From positions 1 through 64,000 of IMG/VR virus record IMGVR_UViG_3300021087_000654: a stretch of 64,000 nt of DNA; one strand, given 5' to 3'. Made by a program: the position numbers and the translations under genes. Below are positions 1 to 8,949 of the stretch, piece by piece. Numbering within the stretch: position 1 is the stretch's first letter; every line of letters begins with the position of its first letter. The stretch comes from a virus. The notes below the pieces were generated by a model. That model was not told the origin of the DNA and ran no database searches. It was given only the letters and a program-made list of their open reading frames with translations.

Positions 1-1334
1 GCTACTCTATCTTTTAACATTTCAGCTTGCTTTAATTCTGCAAAGTGACCGTCTTGTAAAAAGTCATAGAATATATTATCTCTAATCATTGGCCATTCTT
101 CTTCAGCAATGATTCCTTTTAATACTAATTGTGTTCTTAAAATATCATTAAACAGTTCAATAAATTTCTTTCTTAATCTTTGAACAAATTTAGTAAATTT
201 TAATTCGTCTCTTGTTATTTCTGTTGATCTTCCTAAATTAAATCCTGTTGAAGCTTCTAATCTACTTGATGGTACATTCAATGATCTATAAAGTTTTGCT
301 CTAAAGTATTCTATGTCTGTAATTTCTCCTAGATTTTGGCCTCCTGGTAATGTAGAAATATCTGTACCTCTACCACCGTCTCTACTTGGTAACCAAAAGT
401 CCTCTAACATTGACATATAGTTTCTATCGTCTCTAATTTCACCAGTAGCTGCGTCATATACAAGTTTGTTTCTATATCTTGCCATAACGTCTCTTAAATA
501 TTGTTCAGCTTTCATTTTAGGCAAATTACCAACATCAATTTTAAATATTCTTCTTTCAGGTGCTCTTGCTATTCTGTAAATAACAGCAGCGTCTTCAATC
601 ATTCTTAATTGATTAACTGGTTTAATTGCTTTATGTAAATATGATAAAACTATATTTTTATTTTGATCTATTAATCCTGACGGACAAAATGCGATTGTAT
701 CTATTGCTATTTTAATACCTTGTAAACTAGCACCACCTACACCTCTTTCATTATACAAAAAATACTCCATAGTTTCGTCTACTAAATTCGTAGCCGATGG
801 AGCAACTCCGTCTGGTCTTCTCTTTCTTACTTCTCTAATCTTTTTAATTTTTCGTGGGTCTATGTATTTAAGTTCAGTAATACCCATTTTGCCTGTTTCG
901 GTATCTATTATTTTTTGGAAATAAATTCTACCATCAACATACCAACGTCTAAAAAGGTCGTGACCTCTAGTGTTGAATTGCATTAATCTTAATATTTCTG
1001 CAAATTCTTCCTCTACTCGTCTCTTTACATCACGTCCATAAGGTACACCATCTGTTATTAATCTAACAGCTTGTCTATTTTCATTTGAAACTATTGCTTC
1101 ATTGACAATATCCTCAATTGCCATATCACATTCTGGATGTATTGAAATTTCTCTGTATCTTCTTATGAGGTCTGCTTCAGTCTTTGCGTTACCTTCCATG
1201 TCAAGGTGAGACGCAAAATATCCTCCAGCGGCGACAACTTGTGTGCCGTCCTCTGCTTGAGGTGTACTAAAGTTTTGTTTTGGATCGGATTTAGGTTTAT
1301 CTCTGGTAATCTTAAATCCAAAAAATTCTGCCAT
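1..1334 (-). CDS. gp20: Portal vertex protein, gp20-like (3' end outside window)
   Basis: Portal protein, which forms the dodecameric ring at the unique head vertex through which DNA is packaged and to which the neck attaches. About 444 codons are visible from the ATG at 1334; the C-terminus lies beyond base 1 (T4 gp20 is 524 residues). The start is set by AGGAG about 8 bases upstream. The N-terminus starts MAEFFGFKI and is followed by recognisable gp20 sequence such as HPECDMAIEDIVNEA and FWLPSRDGGRGTDI. It follows gp19 in the T4 order 18-19-20 but is separated from it by a strong hairpin terminator, so it may rely on read-through or a separate promoter. The call rests on both sequence and synteny. 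Confidence 0.95.
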   Translation of the reverse strand, partial: MAEFFGFKITRDKPKSDPKQNFSTPQAEDGTQVVAAGGYFASHLDMEGNAKTEADLIRRYREISIHPECDMAIEDIVNEAIVSNENRQAVRLITDGVPYGRDVKRRVEEEFAEILRLMQFNTRGHDLFRRWYVDGRIYFQKIIDTETGKMGITELKYIDPRKIKKIREVRKRRPDGVAPSATNLVDETMEYFLYNERGVGGASLQGIKIAIDTIAFCPSGLIDQNKNIVLSYLHKAIKPVNQLRMIEDAAVIYRIARAPERRIFKIDVGNLPKMKAEQYLRDVMARYRNKLVYDAATGEIRDDRNYMSMLEDFWLPSRDGGRGTDISTLPGGQNLGEITDIEYFRAKLYRSLNVPSSRLEASTGFNLGRSTEITRDELKFTKFVQRLRKKFIELFNDILRTQLVLKGIIAEEEWPMIRDNIFYDFLQDGHFAELKQAEMLKDRV

Positions 1335-1383
1335 AATTTAACTCCTAGTTGTTTATACGATACTACTTATAATGGTTTTAAAA

Positions 1384-1403
1384 GGGCGATCCGAAGACCG
1401 CCC
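1384..1403 (-). terminator. Rho-independent terminator after gp19
   Basis: On the minus strand this reads GGGCGGTC-TTCG-GATCGCCC: eight pairs including one G-T wobble, closed by a stable TTCG tetraloop and followed by TTTTAAAA. It lies 12 bases past the gp19 stop and before gp20, so it should end or attenuate the sheath-tube transcript. Confidence 0.85.
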
Positions 1404-1415
1404 CCTAATTTTTTA

Positions 1416-1943
1416 TTACGTTGTAGTATTTGTTTCAAAGTATTGATATTCAAACGTAACACCAAAAGTTTCAATTTCTGTTGTTTCGCCCATACTTAAA
1501 TCAATACCTGTTATCTCTGTCGGGTATAAACCTCTCAAAGTATACGATTTAATGTTATTACCGTTTCTGTCAAGATGATCTACAAATGCGTCAACTTGGT
1601 AATCAACTGGATTAGTTAATCCCTCGTTGTCAGTCATATTATTAATACCATTCTGCCATCTTTCAAAAGCATTTCTGATTTTGAAATTTGTATCGTTTAG
1701 TACCGTAATTGACCATGCCGGAATTGTTCTATCACCTGCTATTTTTATAGCTCTACCTCTAAAAGGAACATTGACGTTTGCAACTGTCATGCTCGGTATA
1801 GATGTAGCTGTACATAAAAACGCTAAGTCTTCTATTTCGCCACCAACTTGTGCGTAACCAGGAAAAGGCATTGTAACCTTAAACTGATTGGCTCTTGCGC
1901 CACCGCCTGCAAGTTTAGCTTTGAAGTCATTAATGTTTGCCAT
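1416..1943 (-). CDS. gp19: Tail tube protein, gp19-like
   Basis: Major inner tail tube subunit, which stacks as rings inside the contractile sheath. The 175 residues compare with 163 in T4. The sequence has typical gp19 features: N-terminal MANINDFKAKLAGGGAR, the ATSIPSMTV segment, RTIPAWSITVLND and a C-terminal EIETFGVTFEYQYFE strand. The ATG at 1943 has an AGGAG-type ribosome site. It lies just downstream of the sheath gene and is probably co-transcribed with it from the late promoter at 3986-3993, ending at the hairpin at 1384-1403. No irregularities were seen. Confidence 0.95.
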   Translation of the reverse strand: MANINDFKAKLAGGGARANQFKVTMPFPGYAQVGGEIEDLAFLCTATSIPSMTVANVNVPFRGRAIKIAGDRTIPAWSITVLNDTNFKIRNAFERWQNGINNMTDNEGLTNPVDYQVDAFVDHLDRNGNNIKSYTLRGLYPTEITGIDLSMGETTEIETFGVTFEYQYFETNTTT

Positions 1944-1966
1944 TTTTTATTTCTCCTTCTCTACTA

Positions 1967-3892
1967 TTAACCGCCTGCGACTTCTTCAAAAGAAACGCCA
2001 GTCCGTGTTGCGATGAATTGTAATGTAATAAAGTTGATACTTCTTGCTGGTTTAATAAATATCTCAGCAATAAATTCATTTCTATCAATTACTTCACCTG
2101 TGTTATTTGTTTCGTCACATACTACCATAAAGTCTGTTAGACCTCGTCTACCTTGTACTTCTCTTAAAAAAGGTTCTACAATGTTTCTAAAGTTAGCTCT
2201 TGTAAATTCATCATTGAACTCAAAGAGTTGATATTTAGAAGCAGTTGATATTGCCTTCTCTAAAATAATAAACAATCTTCTAACATTGATTCTATCAAAA
2301 GCACTTGGAGCACTTAATCCAGTTTTGTCACCAAAAAGAACTGTGCCTTGTCCTGGGAAAGTTACCACAGGATTAACACGAGCTTTATATAACTCGTCTC
2401 TTTGTGCTTTATTTGGATTGTATGCTAGTTTAACTGCGCCTCTGATAATACCTCTGTTAAGACCTGCCGGTGACCACCAACTATCTGCGATTATATCGGT
2501 TCTAGCTGCTAGACCTGCAATATCTCCATTTAATGGTACATATCTATATACGTCATTATATCTGTCGTACATATACTTGTAACCACTATCCAACACAACG
2601 TAAGATGAAGAACGGATACCGTTCATAAATGCTAGTACGTTTTGTGTTTGCGTGATTGAAGAAGCAACGTTAGCCACATCTGATCTCTCTGGAGATACGA
2701 ATGCGATAGCGTCTTTTCTTTTCTCTGCTATAGAGATTAAGTCGTCAACTTTAGTAGCGTCACATTTACCGCCCATGATTAAACCAACGTCCACAGTTTC
2801 AGAATCTTCAAACATTTCGTATGCTGTTTTGATTTCTCCTGTAGAAGCGGCTGAACCGTCAGCGCCTGCTTGTAGACTGTCAGATTTTGGTGTATTAATA
2901 GCTGCGAAAGTAATTCCACTAGCTGCTGTTCCAAAATTTGATCCAGAAGCATGGTGATCCATCCAATAGATATAACTTGATCTATTGTAAACTACGTTTG
3001 CATAGTAATTTGAATCTCCTTGTGGTGTTTTTGCGTCTGAAGCTTTTGATACTTTATCATAAACTTCTAACACTTCACCACGTGTTCCTGTTATGTCGCC
3101 ATCTTCGTCTACCACGACCACGTGCATTTCATCGTTAGTAGCTGCTTTTGAAGTTGCAAATGGAGATGTTCCAGGAGCACTTGACACCATGTCATAGTAT
3201 TCCCAAAGTCTCTTTACGTTTGCACCATTAGCTGGAACTATATGTAATCCACCTTGACCTGTGTCTGCTCTTGTAAATGTAATATCGTTTGTTGCGATAC
3301 TTGTTATTTTATATTTGTAACCATCATAATCTGAACCTGCAGCTGTTTTAGAAAACTCAACTATGTCTCCTACGTTAAAGCCTGTTCCAGATGTTAATGT
3401 TACTGTCGTATGACCAACAGCCATAGCTGTGTCAGCGATTGTTGTTTTAGCGTCTTCTTGAAAACCTGTTGCGCTGTGACATACAGAAACTTTTAAGGTA
3501 TTACCCCAAGCTCCTGCTGTTCTAGCTGCCCATTCTCCAACTGTAGCCGCTCCACCAGAATAGTTATCCTGATAGTCTTGTGTGTTCTTTACCACAAACA
3601 AACTTCCTGAAACGGAAGCGTTTGCTAAACCAGTATTTTGTGCTCGTACAACTCTTAATGCGTTAGAGTAAGATAAAAAGTTTGCAGCTGTAAAAAAAGA
3701 TTCAAAATTATTTGAATCCGGTTTGCCGAAAACTGTTACTAACTCTTGCTCACTAGAGATTGATGTAACCTCATCTAAAGGACCTTTTCTGAACTCGCCA
3801 GCAAAGGCACCAATTGATGTTGATACAGCGGGAATGATTCTTGTTAAATCTTTCTCCTGAACGAGAACGCCTGGTGATACTTGAAATGCCAT
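1967..3892 (-). CDS. gp18: Contractile tail sheath protein, gp18-like
   Basis: Tail sheath subunit, which contracts to drive the tube through the host envelope. It has 641 residues (T4 659). The N-terminus MAFQVSPGVLVQEKD and the conserved C-terminal sheath core from about residue 480 (WWSPAGLNRG, RINVRRLFI, GRRGLTDFMVVCDE) are characteristic. The middle third is Gly/Thr/Ser-rich, as expected for variable outer sheath domains. GAGGAG precedes the ATG. A late box at 3986-3993 predicts an 88-base leader holding a perfect hairpin (3943-3958). It is followed 23 bases later by gp19. Confidence 0.95.
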   Translation of the reverse strand: MAFQVSPGVLVQEKDLTRIIPAVSTSIGAFAGEFRKGPLDEVTSISSEQELVTVFGKPDSNNFESFFTAANFLSYSNALRVVRAQNTGLANASVSGSLFVVKNTQDYQDNYSGGAATVGEWAARTAGAWGNTLKVSVCHSATGFQEDAKTTIADTAMAVGHTTVTLTSGTGFNVGDIVEFSKTAAGSDYDGYKYKITSIATNDITFTRADTGQGGLHIVPANGANVKRLWEYYDMVSSAPGTSPFATSKAATNDEMHVVVVDEDGDITGTRGEVLEVYDKVSKASDAKTPQGDSNYYANVVYNRSSYIYWMDHHASGSNFGTAASGITFAAINTPKSDSLQAGADGSAASTGEIKTAYEMFEDSETVDVGLIMGGKCDATKVDDLISIAEKRKDAIAFVSPERSDVANVASSITQTQNVLAFMNGIRSSSYVVLDSGYKYMYDRYNDVYRYVPLNGDIAGLAARTDIIADSWWSPAGLNRGIIRGAVKLAYNPNKAQRDELYKARVNPVVTFPGQGTVLFGDKTGLSAPSAFDRINVRRLFIILEKAISTASKYQLFEFNDEFTRANFRNIVEPFLREVQGRRGLTDFMVVCDETNNTGEVIDRNEFIAEIFIKPARSINFITLQFIATRTGVSFEEVAGG

Positions 3893-3942
3893 AGGTTATT
3901 CTCCTCTTAATTAGCTAATTATTAATTGTATATTTCACAAAT

Positions 3943-3958
3943 CGTAAGTTTTCTTACG
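3943..3958 (-). promoter_or_regulatory. Hairpin in the gp18 leader
   Basis: A perfect 6-bp stem, CGTAAG / CTTACG, with a four-A loop (minus strand), lies inside the predicted 5' leader of the sheath message, about 50 bases before the ATG. It is not followed by a T tract, so a terminator for gene 17 is unlikely. A role in mRNA stability or translation is inferred only. Confidence 0.4.
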
Positions 3959-3985
3959 CCCATATTTAAACGTATCAGTTAAAGG

Positions 3986-3993
3986 TATTTATA
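3986..3993 (-). promoter_or_regulatory. T4-type late promoter box for gp18-gp19
   Basis: Minus-strand TATAAATA, identical to the T4 late promoter core recognised by the phage late sigma factor, lies between terminase gene 17 and gene 18. Transcription should start near 3980, giving an 88-base leader. Confidence 0.75.
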
Positions 3994-4011
3994 AATGTTG
4001 GATATTGTAGA

Positions 4012-5646
4012 CTATTGACCTTTTCTTGTTGCCGGAAACCACCTGGTACCATATTCATCAACAGCTTCCTCATCTTCCTCTGGATCGTGAACACCATCGT
4101 CTACAAAACCAAACGGTGCCATGTCTTGCTCTATCAAATTCTTTTGTTCCTCATACATTTTTAAACGAGCATTAGTATTAGACAATTCTTTAAAGAAAGG
4201 TTGATTAGATAACCAACCAAATATGACTAAACACATCATTAAATCATCATTTGATCCGTCTTCAGCCTGCCAACTTTGGCCTCTTTTAGTAAAGGTTGAC
4301 ATCTCCTGTATAATATGCCAATCATTTATTATAAGTTTATCTCCTTCAACTACAGTTTTTAAGTTAGAACAACCAACTCTTTTTATCTGTTTTGTCATAC
4401 GAACACCCATAGATGAACCACGACCACTAAACATTGCACCTAATATTTGACCAGCACGACCTTTTTGAGTAGTCATTAATATATTAGGATATTCAATTTC
4501 AAACTGTAAAGCCTCTGCTACTTGCTGACCTATATCATTAACCTCTGTTAATATATGAGCATGATTATATGCTAAACATACTCTGTTAATTATATTAGGA
4601 AATACAAAGGGTTTAATCTCGTTACTTCTATATTTGGCCACAACTTTGTAAGGCATTTTAGATACATCAAATACCAGAAAGGCAGAATAATCTTTATCAA
4701 CACCTCTTGAAACGTCCACTGTACAAACATAAGTATGTCCTTCTATTTTATCTTCGTATATATCAACACCTTGAGCCGATTTTATAGGATTTATAATAGG
4801 TATTTGTTTAATTTTAGTAGCTGATATTAAAGTATTTACAGAACCTAAAAACTCACACTCAAACTCTTGTTGAAATTGTTCCTCACTTGTATTACGTATA
4901 GTTTGTTCTTTCCATTTTTCATCACGTCCTGGTACTTCACTCCAATGTACTTCAATAGGTATATAATCATTTTTCTTGGATTGAGAATCCATCCAAAGTT
5001 TATAAAACATATTCATACCATAAGGTGTAGATACTATAACCATTTTAGTTTTTGTACCAGCAGATATTGTAGGATAAACTGAACTAAAAAACAATTCAGC
5101 AATATTAGTAGGTACGAAAGCAAACTCGTCAAGAAATATTATATTATATGAACCACCTCGGATAGCACTTGAAGATGTAGCAGCCGCCACAATAACTGAT
5201 TTGTTTTCTAATTCTATATTACCTTTGTTCCAATTAATTACACCTTGTTGTAACCACTTTGGTAAATTTTCATATGCTAATTGTACTCTACTTAAAATAT
5301 CTCTAGCAGTAGAGGACTTATTGGCAAGTATGGCAATATTACTATTTGGATTAAATAATGCAAAATGTAAAAGATATGATACTGTTGTTGTGGATTTTCC
5401 TGATTGTCTTGGTAGTTTACAGATTGTAAATCTATTATCATGTATCGTATTTACTATTGTCTTTTGAAAAGGATACATCTTAAAAGGTATTAAACCCTCG
5501 TCAAGTGATACAATCTGGATATAATTTTCCATAAAGTAAATAGGGTTCTCAGCACACTTTTGATATTCTAATATTTGTTCTTTACTAAAATGTTGTGGTG
5601 TATTAATCTTTTTTAAATTCGGGTTTCCTAAATATGCTTCACTCAT
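4012..5646 (-). CDS. gp17: Terminase large subunit, gp17-like
   Basis: DNA-packaging ATPase and nuclease. It has 544 residues (T4 610). The ATPase domain shows a Walker A-type loop PRQSGKST (79-86), Walker B IIFLDEFAF (169-177, catalytic E174) and coupling motif STP (206-208). The C-terminal RNase H-like nuclease domain has candidate acidic metal ligands D311 (CTVDVSRG), E368/D371 (LTEVNDIG) and D467/D468 (GSNDDLMM), the usual spacing for this family. Its ATG overlaps the 3' end of the preceding ParB-like gene by 8 bases, suggesting coupling. It works with gp16 (5871-6350) and the gp20 portal. Confidence 0.97.
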   Translation of the reverse strand: MSEAYLGNPNLKKINTPQHFSKEQILEYQKCAENPIYFMENYIQIVSLDEGLIPFKMYPFQKTIVNTIHDNRFTICKLPRQSGKSTTTVSYLLHFALFNPNSNIAILANKSSTARDILSRVQLAYENLPKWLQQGVINWNKGNIELENKSVIVAAATSSSAIRGGSYNIIFLDEFAFVPTNIAELFFSSVYPTISAGTKTKMVIVSTPYGMNMFYKLWMDSQSKKNDYIPIEVHWSEVPGRDEKWKEQTIRNTSEEQFQQEFECEFLGSVNTLISATKIKQIPIINPIKSAQGVDIYEDKIEGHTYVCTVDVSRGVDKDYSAFLVFDVSKMPYKVVAKYRSNEIKPFVFPNIINRVCLAYNHAHILTEVNDIGQQVAEALQFEIEYPNILMTTQKGRAGQILGAMFSGRGSSMGVRMTKQIKRVGCSNLKTVVEGDKLIINDWHIIQEMSTFTKRGQSWQAEDGSNDDLMMCLVIFGWLSNQPFFKELSNTNARLKMYEEQKNLIEQDMAPFGFVDDGVHDPEEDEEAVDEYGTRWFPATRKGQ

Positions 5647-5929
5647 TTATTACTATTGCCTCTATGTGTGTGTAACCTAATTTTAAGGCAGCTTTTAATC
5701 TTTGGTTGCCTTTATGTACACTCCACTTTTTCTCCATATATATTTTTCCATTAACTCCATATCTAATATTCTCACTTATTTTATGTGTGTAAACCTCTAT
5801 AGGGTTAATCAATTCTTGTCCATCAATTAATTCTTTTAACGGTACGCCGTGAGTTTTAAGATAAGTTATATCACTTATCGGTATTATCCTTTTGTTCGGG
5901 TGTAACGTTTTTGCTTTCAATATTCTCAT
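5639..5929 (-). CDS. Small ParB/sulfiredoxin-like protein between the terminase genes
   Basis: A 96-residue protein of unproven function. Its pattern resembles the ParB/Srx fold: an N-terminal strand RIIPISDI, then LINPIEVYTH, then the box HKGNQRLKAALKLGYTHI (about 72-89), like the G-N-x-R-x-x-A-x-x-x-L-G box of ParB-type nucleotide-binding domains. Only this single domain is present, with no helix-turn-helix. It is inserted between gp16 and gp17, which are usually adjacent in T4 relatives. Its start overlaps the end of gp16 by 59 bases and its end overlaps gp17 by 8. The overlap makes the exact start uncertain. A packaging accessory role is inferred from position. Confidence 0.7.
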   Translation of the reverse strand: MRILKAKTLHPNKRIIPISDITYLKTHGVPLKELIDGQELINPIEVYTHKISENIRYGVNGKIYMEKKWSVHKGNQRLKAALKLGYTHIEAIVINE

Positions 5930-6350
5930 CTTCTTGTTTTCTATTTAACATCTTTTGTAATTCAGCAGTTGATCCAACAAAAAGAGCATTCTTAACATTT
6001 GTACTTGCAATCTTTGGTACTTCTTTTAATTCTTTTAATTTCTTTTGTAAGTCTTGTAATTTATCAACTGTAGTTGCAACTTGTCCTAATAATTGTCCTG
6101 CAACTTCATATGCTCTAGGGTGTTGGCCTTCTTTTGCAATTTCTAATATACCATCAATAGCTTCATTACCTTTATCTATTAAATGGAAATAGTTATCTCT
6201 ACTATATTTGTAATCGTTATCTACGTCTGTCTTATCTTTATCTTCAACTCTAGGAACTAGAGGTTTAAATTCTTTTTTTTCTACCACAGCGTTTTCAGTT
6301 GCAGTCTCAATACCTAAAATTTCATTTACTTTTTCTTCTATATTGCTCAT
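5871..6350 (-). CDS. gp16: Terminase small subunit, gp16-like
   Basis: DNA-recognition subunit of the packaging terminase, which regulates gp17. It has 159 residues (T4 164). The central segment is diagnostic for gp16: YKYSRDNYFHLIDKGNEAIDGILEIAK and then QHPRAYEVAGQLLGQVA, followed by a predicted coiled coil (VDKLQDLQKKLKELKE) matching the gp16 oligomerisation region. The tail is acidic and low-complexity, and its coding sequence overlaps the next gene by 59 bases. It sits between gp15 (5-base gap) and the ParB-like gene, in T4 order. Confidence 0.92.
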   Translation of the reverse strand: MSNIEEKVNEILGIETATENAVVEKKEFKPLVPRVEDKDKTDVDNDYKYSRDNYFHLIDKGNEAIDGILEIAKEGQHPRAYEVAGQLLGQVATTVDKLQDLQKKLKELKEVPKIASTNVKNALFVGSTAELQKMLNRKQEDENIESKNVTPEQKDNTDK

Positions 6351-6355
6351 AATAT

Positions 6356-7306
6356 TTACTCATCTTGTCCAGTTTTTGGGTTATATTTTTTACCATCGGT
6401 ATAATTACTTATAGTTGTTGTAAATCCAAAATCATCATCAGCGTCAGCTGTTATTGGATCAGGCACAACTATTATTCTTTCTTCACGTGAAGCAGTATCC
6501 CAATTTGAAGATGTATATAATTCTGATTGTACTTTTTTGATAACACCTGCATTAGAAGTAGGACCAAATAAGTATGTCTTCGCTGTAAAATTCATTGTAT
6601 ATATTACTGCTCTTCTATTTGTAAAAGCACCATCATAACTATCTTCATAATTAATAGTGTTAAGAACAATTGGTACGTCTCTTTTTATATTCATTTCAGG
6701 TAAAACATTTACTGTAACCGTATAATCTGGTTGAAAGAAAGGTAAAATTTGTTCTACAATTTGTAAACCATTTTCAGCAGTTGCTGTAAAGGCATAAACA
6801 TTTAAACTTATGTTATATGGTACAGGTGTATAGTTAAAACTATTTTTTGTTCCTGAAGAAGCTACACCACTAGAATCTGTTTCATGTAATATATATTCTG
6901 CATGACCTGTAGTAGCATTTGCTTTTTCTAATATAACAAGACCACTCTCATCTTCCATTTGTACTCTATCTAATAGAGCGGATGATTGTGCTCTAGATAA
7001 ATCTACTTTTGTTTTTCTAAACTTATGAACTCTTGTTAACTTTCTACTAGGATCATATTGTAATCCTGATATTTCAAATCCTATTCTTGGTAAAGTTATT
7101 GCAAATGATCTATCAGTTAAATCTGGTTGTTGTTCTAAACGAACTAAAAACTTTTCTTTAGGTGCATATGCTAAAGGAACTTTTATTCTTTTTGTAACAG
7201 CGCCTGTTGTTCTATTGGTATTTTCTATAACAATGTTATTGAATAATTGTCCAAATGCAATTATAATCTTTCTTAATCCTTCATTGTAAAATGGTGTTCC
7301 AAACAT
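6356..7306 (-). CDS. gp15: Tail completion/sheath terminator protein, gp15-like
   Basis: Caps the head-proximal end of the tail and provides the head-tail interface. It has 316 residues (T4 272). Recognisable gp15 sequence: MFGTPFYNEGLRK, IIAFGQLFNNIVIE, KVPLAYAPKEKFLVRLEQQP, and AITLPRIGFEISGLQYDPSRKL. An insertion of about 40 residues (roughly 118-155) and an acidic C-terminal extension account for the extra length. The start codon overlaps the last base of gp14, and gp16 follows after 5 bases. Confidence 0.93.
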   Translation of the reverse strand: MFGTPFYNEGLRKIIIAFGQLFNNIVIENTNRTTGAVTKRIKVPLAYAPKEKFLVRLEQQPDLTDRSFAITLPRIGFEISGLQYDPSRKLTRVHKFRKTKVDLSRAQSSALLDRVQMEDESGLVILEKANATTGHAEYILHETDSSGVASSGTKNSFNYTPVPYNISLNVYAFTATAENGLQIVEQILPFFQPDYTVTVNVLPEMNIKRDVPIVLNTINYEDSYDGAFTNRRAVIYTMNFTAKTYLFGPTSNAGVIKKVQSELYTSSNWDTASREERIIVVPDPITADADDDFGFTTTISNYTDGKKYNPKTGQDE

Positions 7307-8112
7307 TATTGATCTACCTCTCCAAATGGATTTCTTTCAGTGAAATCTAATACATCATCTGTTACGGATTCTGTATCAAAACCGGCTGCCGTATCTAAAT
7401 CTAAATTTTGTGCATAATCAGATTGAGTTTGTACAGTTGTTTTTGTTGAATCATAACTTTCATTAATTAAGAAATTAGCATTACCAGATTTAGTGTCATC
7501 TTGTTCTAATTGTATTGTACCTTTTTCATCTTCTAAAGTAAATCTATCTACTAATAAGTTTACAGAATATTTAGCTTCTTTAGCGTCAATACCTGCAACG
7601 CCAGTAGCAATTGTTTCGTTTGCATATTCCCAACGTGTAACTCTTAATTTATAAACAGGTAAATTACCTAATTGAAAGAAAGGTTCCTGATCTTCTACAA
7701 ATTGAATTTCAAAGAAACTATTCATCAAAGGAAAGAATAAAATATCTCCTTCGTTAGGTCTACCTGGTACTTCTAAATTTGTTTTTACGTTTACTTTATT
7801 ATGGAATCTTCTTTTAGAAACCATTAGAGTTGTATCTTCTCTAATTTCTAATCCAAATTTACTAATTAATTCTTGTTGACCTGCAAATCCTTCAGTAGTT
7901 TCAAAATACATTTCAATAGGAAAAGCATTTTTAAATTTACTATTAACATCTTCACCTAAAACCAAAGATTGATTTACAATACTTCTTGGCATATAGTAAA
8001 TTAAATTACCATATATTTTTAATCCTTCTATGATTAAATCTTCGTAAAGATATTTTTCGGATGCATTCCCAATACCATCGCCTGACTGAAAATATGGATT
8101 CATTACTACCAT
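7306..8112 (-). CDS. gp14: Neck protein, gp14-like
   Basis: Head-completion neck protein that with gp13 forms the connector below the portal. It has 268 residues (T4 256). Family signals are the N-terminal NPYFQSG, IEGLKIYGNLIYYMPR and the DILFFPLMNSFFEIQFVEDQEPFFQLG segment (about 122-150), common in gp14 homologues. The ATG follows gp13 by 6 bases and the stop overlaps the gp15 start. A second methionine at residue 4 (MNPYF) is an alternative start. A Thr/Gln/Asp-rich C-terminus is not conserved in T4. Confidence 0.92.
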   Translation of the reverse strand: MVVMNPYFQSGDGIGNASEKYLYEDLIIEGLKIYGNLIYYMPRSIVNQSLVLGEDVNSKFKNAFPIEMYFETTEGFAGQQELISKFGLEIREDTTLMVSKRRFHNKVNVKTNLEVPGRPNEGDILFFPLMNSFFEIQFVEDQEPFFQLGNLPVYKLRVTRWEYANETIATGVAGIDAKEAKYSVNLLVDRFTLEDEKGTIQLEQDDTKSGNANFLINESYDSTKTTVQTQSDYAQNLDLDTAAGFDTESVTDDVLDFTERNPFGEVDQ

Positions 8113-8118
8113 AGTTGT

Positions 8119-8931
8119 TTACCCTATCAGAAAGTTATGAGGCTCTTCAAAAGTTGTTCTAATTTCTGTTTCTAATTTTTCTATATCTGTTAGTGATTCG
8201 GAGTATAATTGGCCTCCGTTAAGTGATACACCACCTATCATAGCAACGCCATTAAATTTAGATAAGTTTGCTCCCCATTGTTTTTTAAACAAAGCAGTTA
8301 CATATCTTTTTAACCACTGATCGTTGTATATATCGGTATTAGTTGCTGGGTCTAATTTTCTAAAACAATCTATAACTAAATGTTCACCAACTCTTAAATC
8401 TTCTTTCCAATCCATATCAACAAATAATTTGTTATCATTTTGATTAAATCTTAAAGGTTTTTCACCTACTAAAATATGATCTAAAAAATCTAAATGTCTT
8501 AATACAACATCATAGTTAACTACCGATGTTGAAGAAAAATCATATAAATCATTTAATCTCATTTGGTATCTTACATCAAATAAATTTAAACTTCCTTTAC
8601 TTGAAAATGGAAAAATATTTGTAACCGAAATAACTGTTTCAGGAACAATTATATAATTTTGATTTTCCTTCCAAGTATTTGTAATAGAATTTTTAGTTAT
8701 TGATTCTGAAACATCTCCATTTGTTACAATTCTATCATAATCTGCTTGTGTGTATTCGTATTTTAGATAACATCTTCTTATTGCATTCATATGAAATTGA
8801 GAATAGTATTGCATAGCTTCATCTAATCTATCCTGCAATTGATCTTCATCAACGTTAATCTCTATAACTGGTTGACCTAATGATCTTAAAGCGTAATCTT
8901 TTAATTGTTCTCTTGTTGCTGGTGTTGCCAT
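8119..8931 (-). CDS. gp13: Neck protein, gp13-like
   Basis: Neck/head completion protein, partner of gp14. It has 270 residues (T4 309). The N-terminus MATPATREQLKDYALRSLG and the GQPVIEINVDEDQLQDRLDEA segment are typical of gp13, as is the C-terminal KKQWGANLSKFNGV. The start is unusual: minus-strand GATAAATA (8937-8944) ends exactly 5 bases before the ATG, so if used as a late promoter the message would begin at or within a base of the A of the ATG. An AGGA lies 14 bases upstream, a poor Shine-Dalgarno spacing. It heads the 13-14-15-16-x-17 block. Confidence 0.93.
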   Translation of the reverse strand: MATPATREQLKDYALRSLGQPVIEINVDEDQLQDRLDEAMQYYSQFHMNAIRRCYLKYEYTQADYDRIVTNGDVSESITKNSITNTWKENQNYIIVPETVISVTNIFPFSSKGSLNLFDVRYQMRLNDLYDFSSTSVVNYDVVLRHLDFLDHILVGEKPLRFNQNDNKLFVDMDWKEDLRVGEHLVIDCFRKLDPATNTDIYNDQWLKRYVTALFKKQWGANLSKFNGVAMIGGVSLNGGQLYSESLTDIEKLETEIRTTFEEPHNFLIG

Positions 8932-8936
8932 GTTTA

Positions 8937-8944
8937 TATTTATC
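8937..8944 (-). promoter_or_regulatory. Late-type promoter box, leaderless geometry, for gp13
   Basis: Minus-strand GATAAATA (one change from the T4 late core) lies exactly 5 bases before the gp13 ATG. With the T4 geometry (box at about -13 to -6), transcription would start at the A of the ATG. Confidence 0.5.
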
Positions 8945-8949
8945 CTTAA

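Noticed and set aside
1206-1499. Plus-strand frame crossing the gp19-gp20 junction
   Set aside because: Antisense to the portal and tail tube genes and crosses the terminator at 1384-1403.
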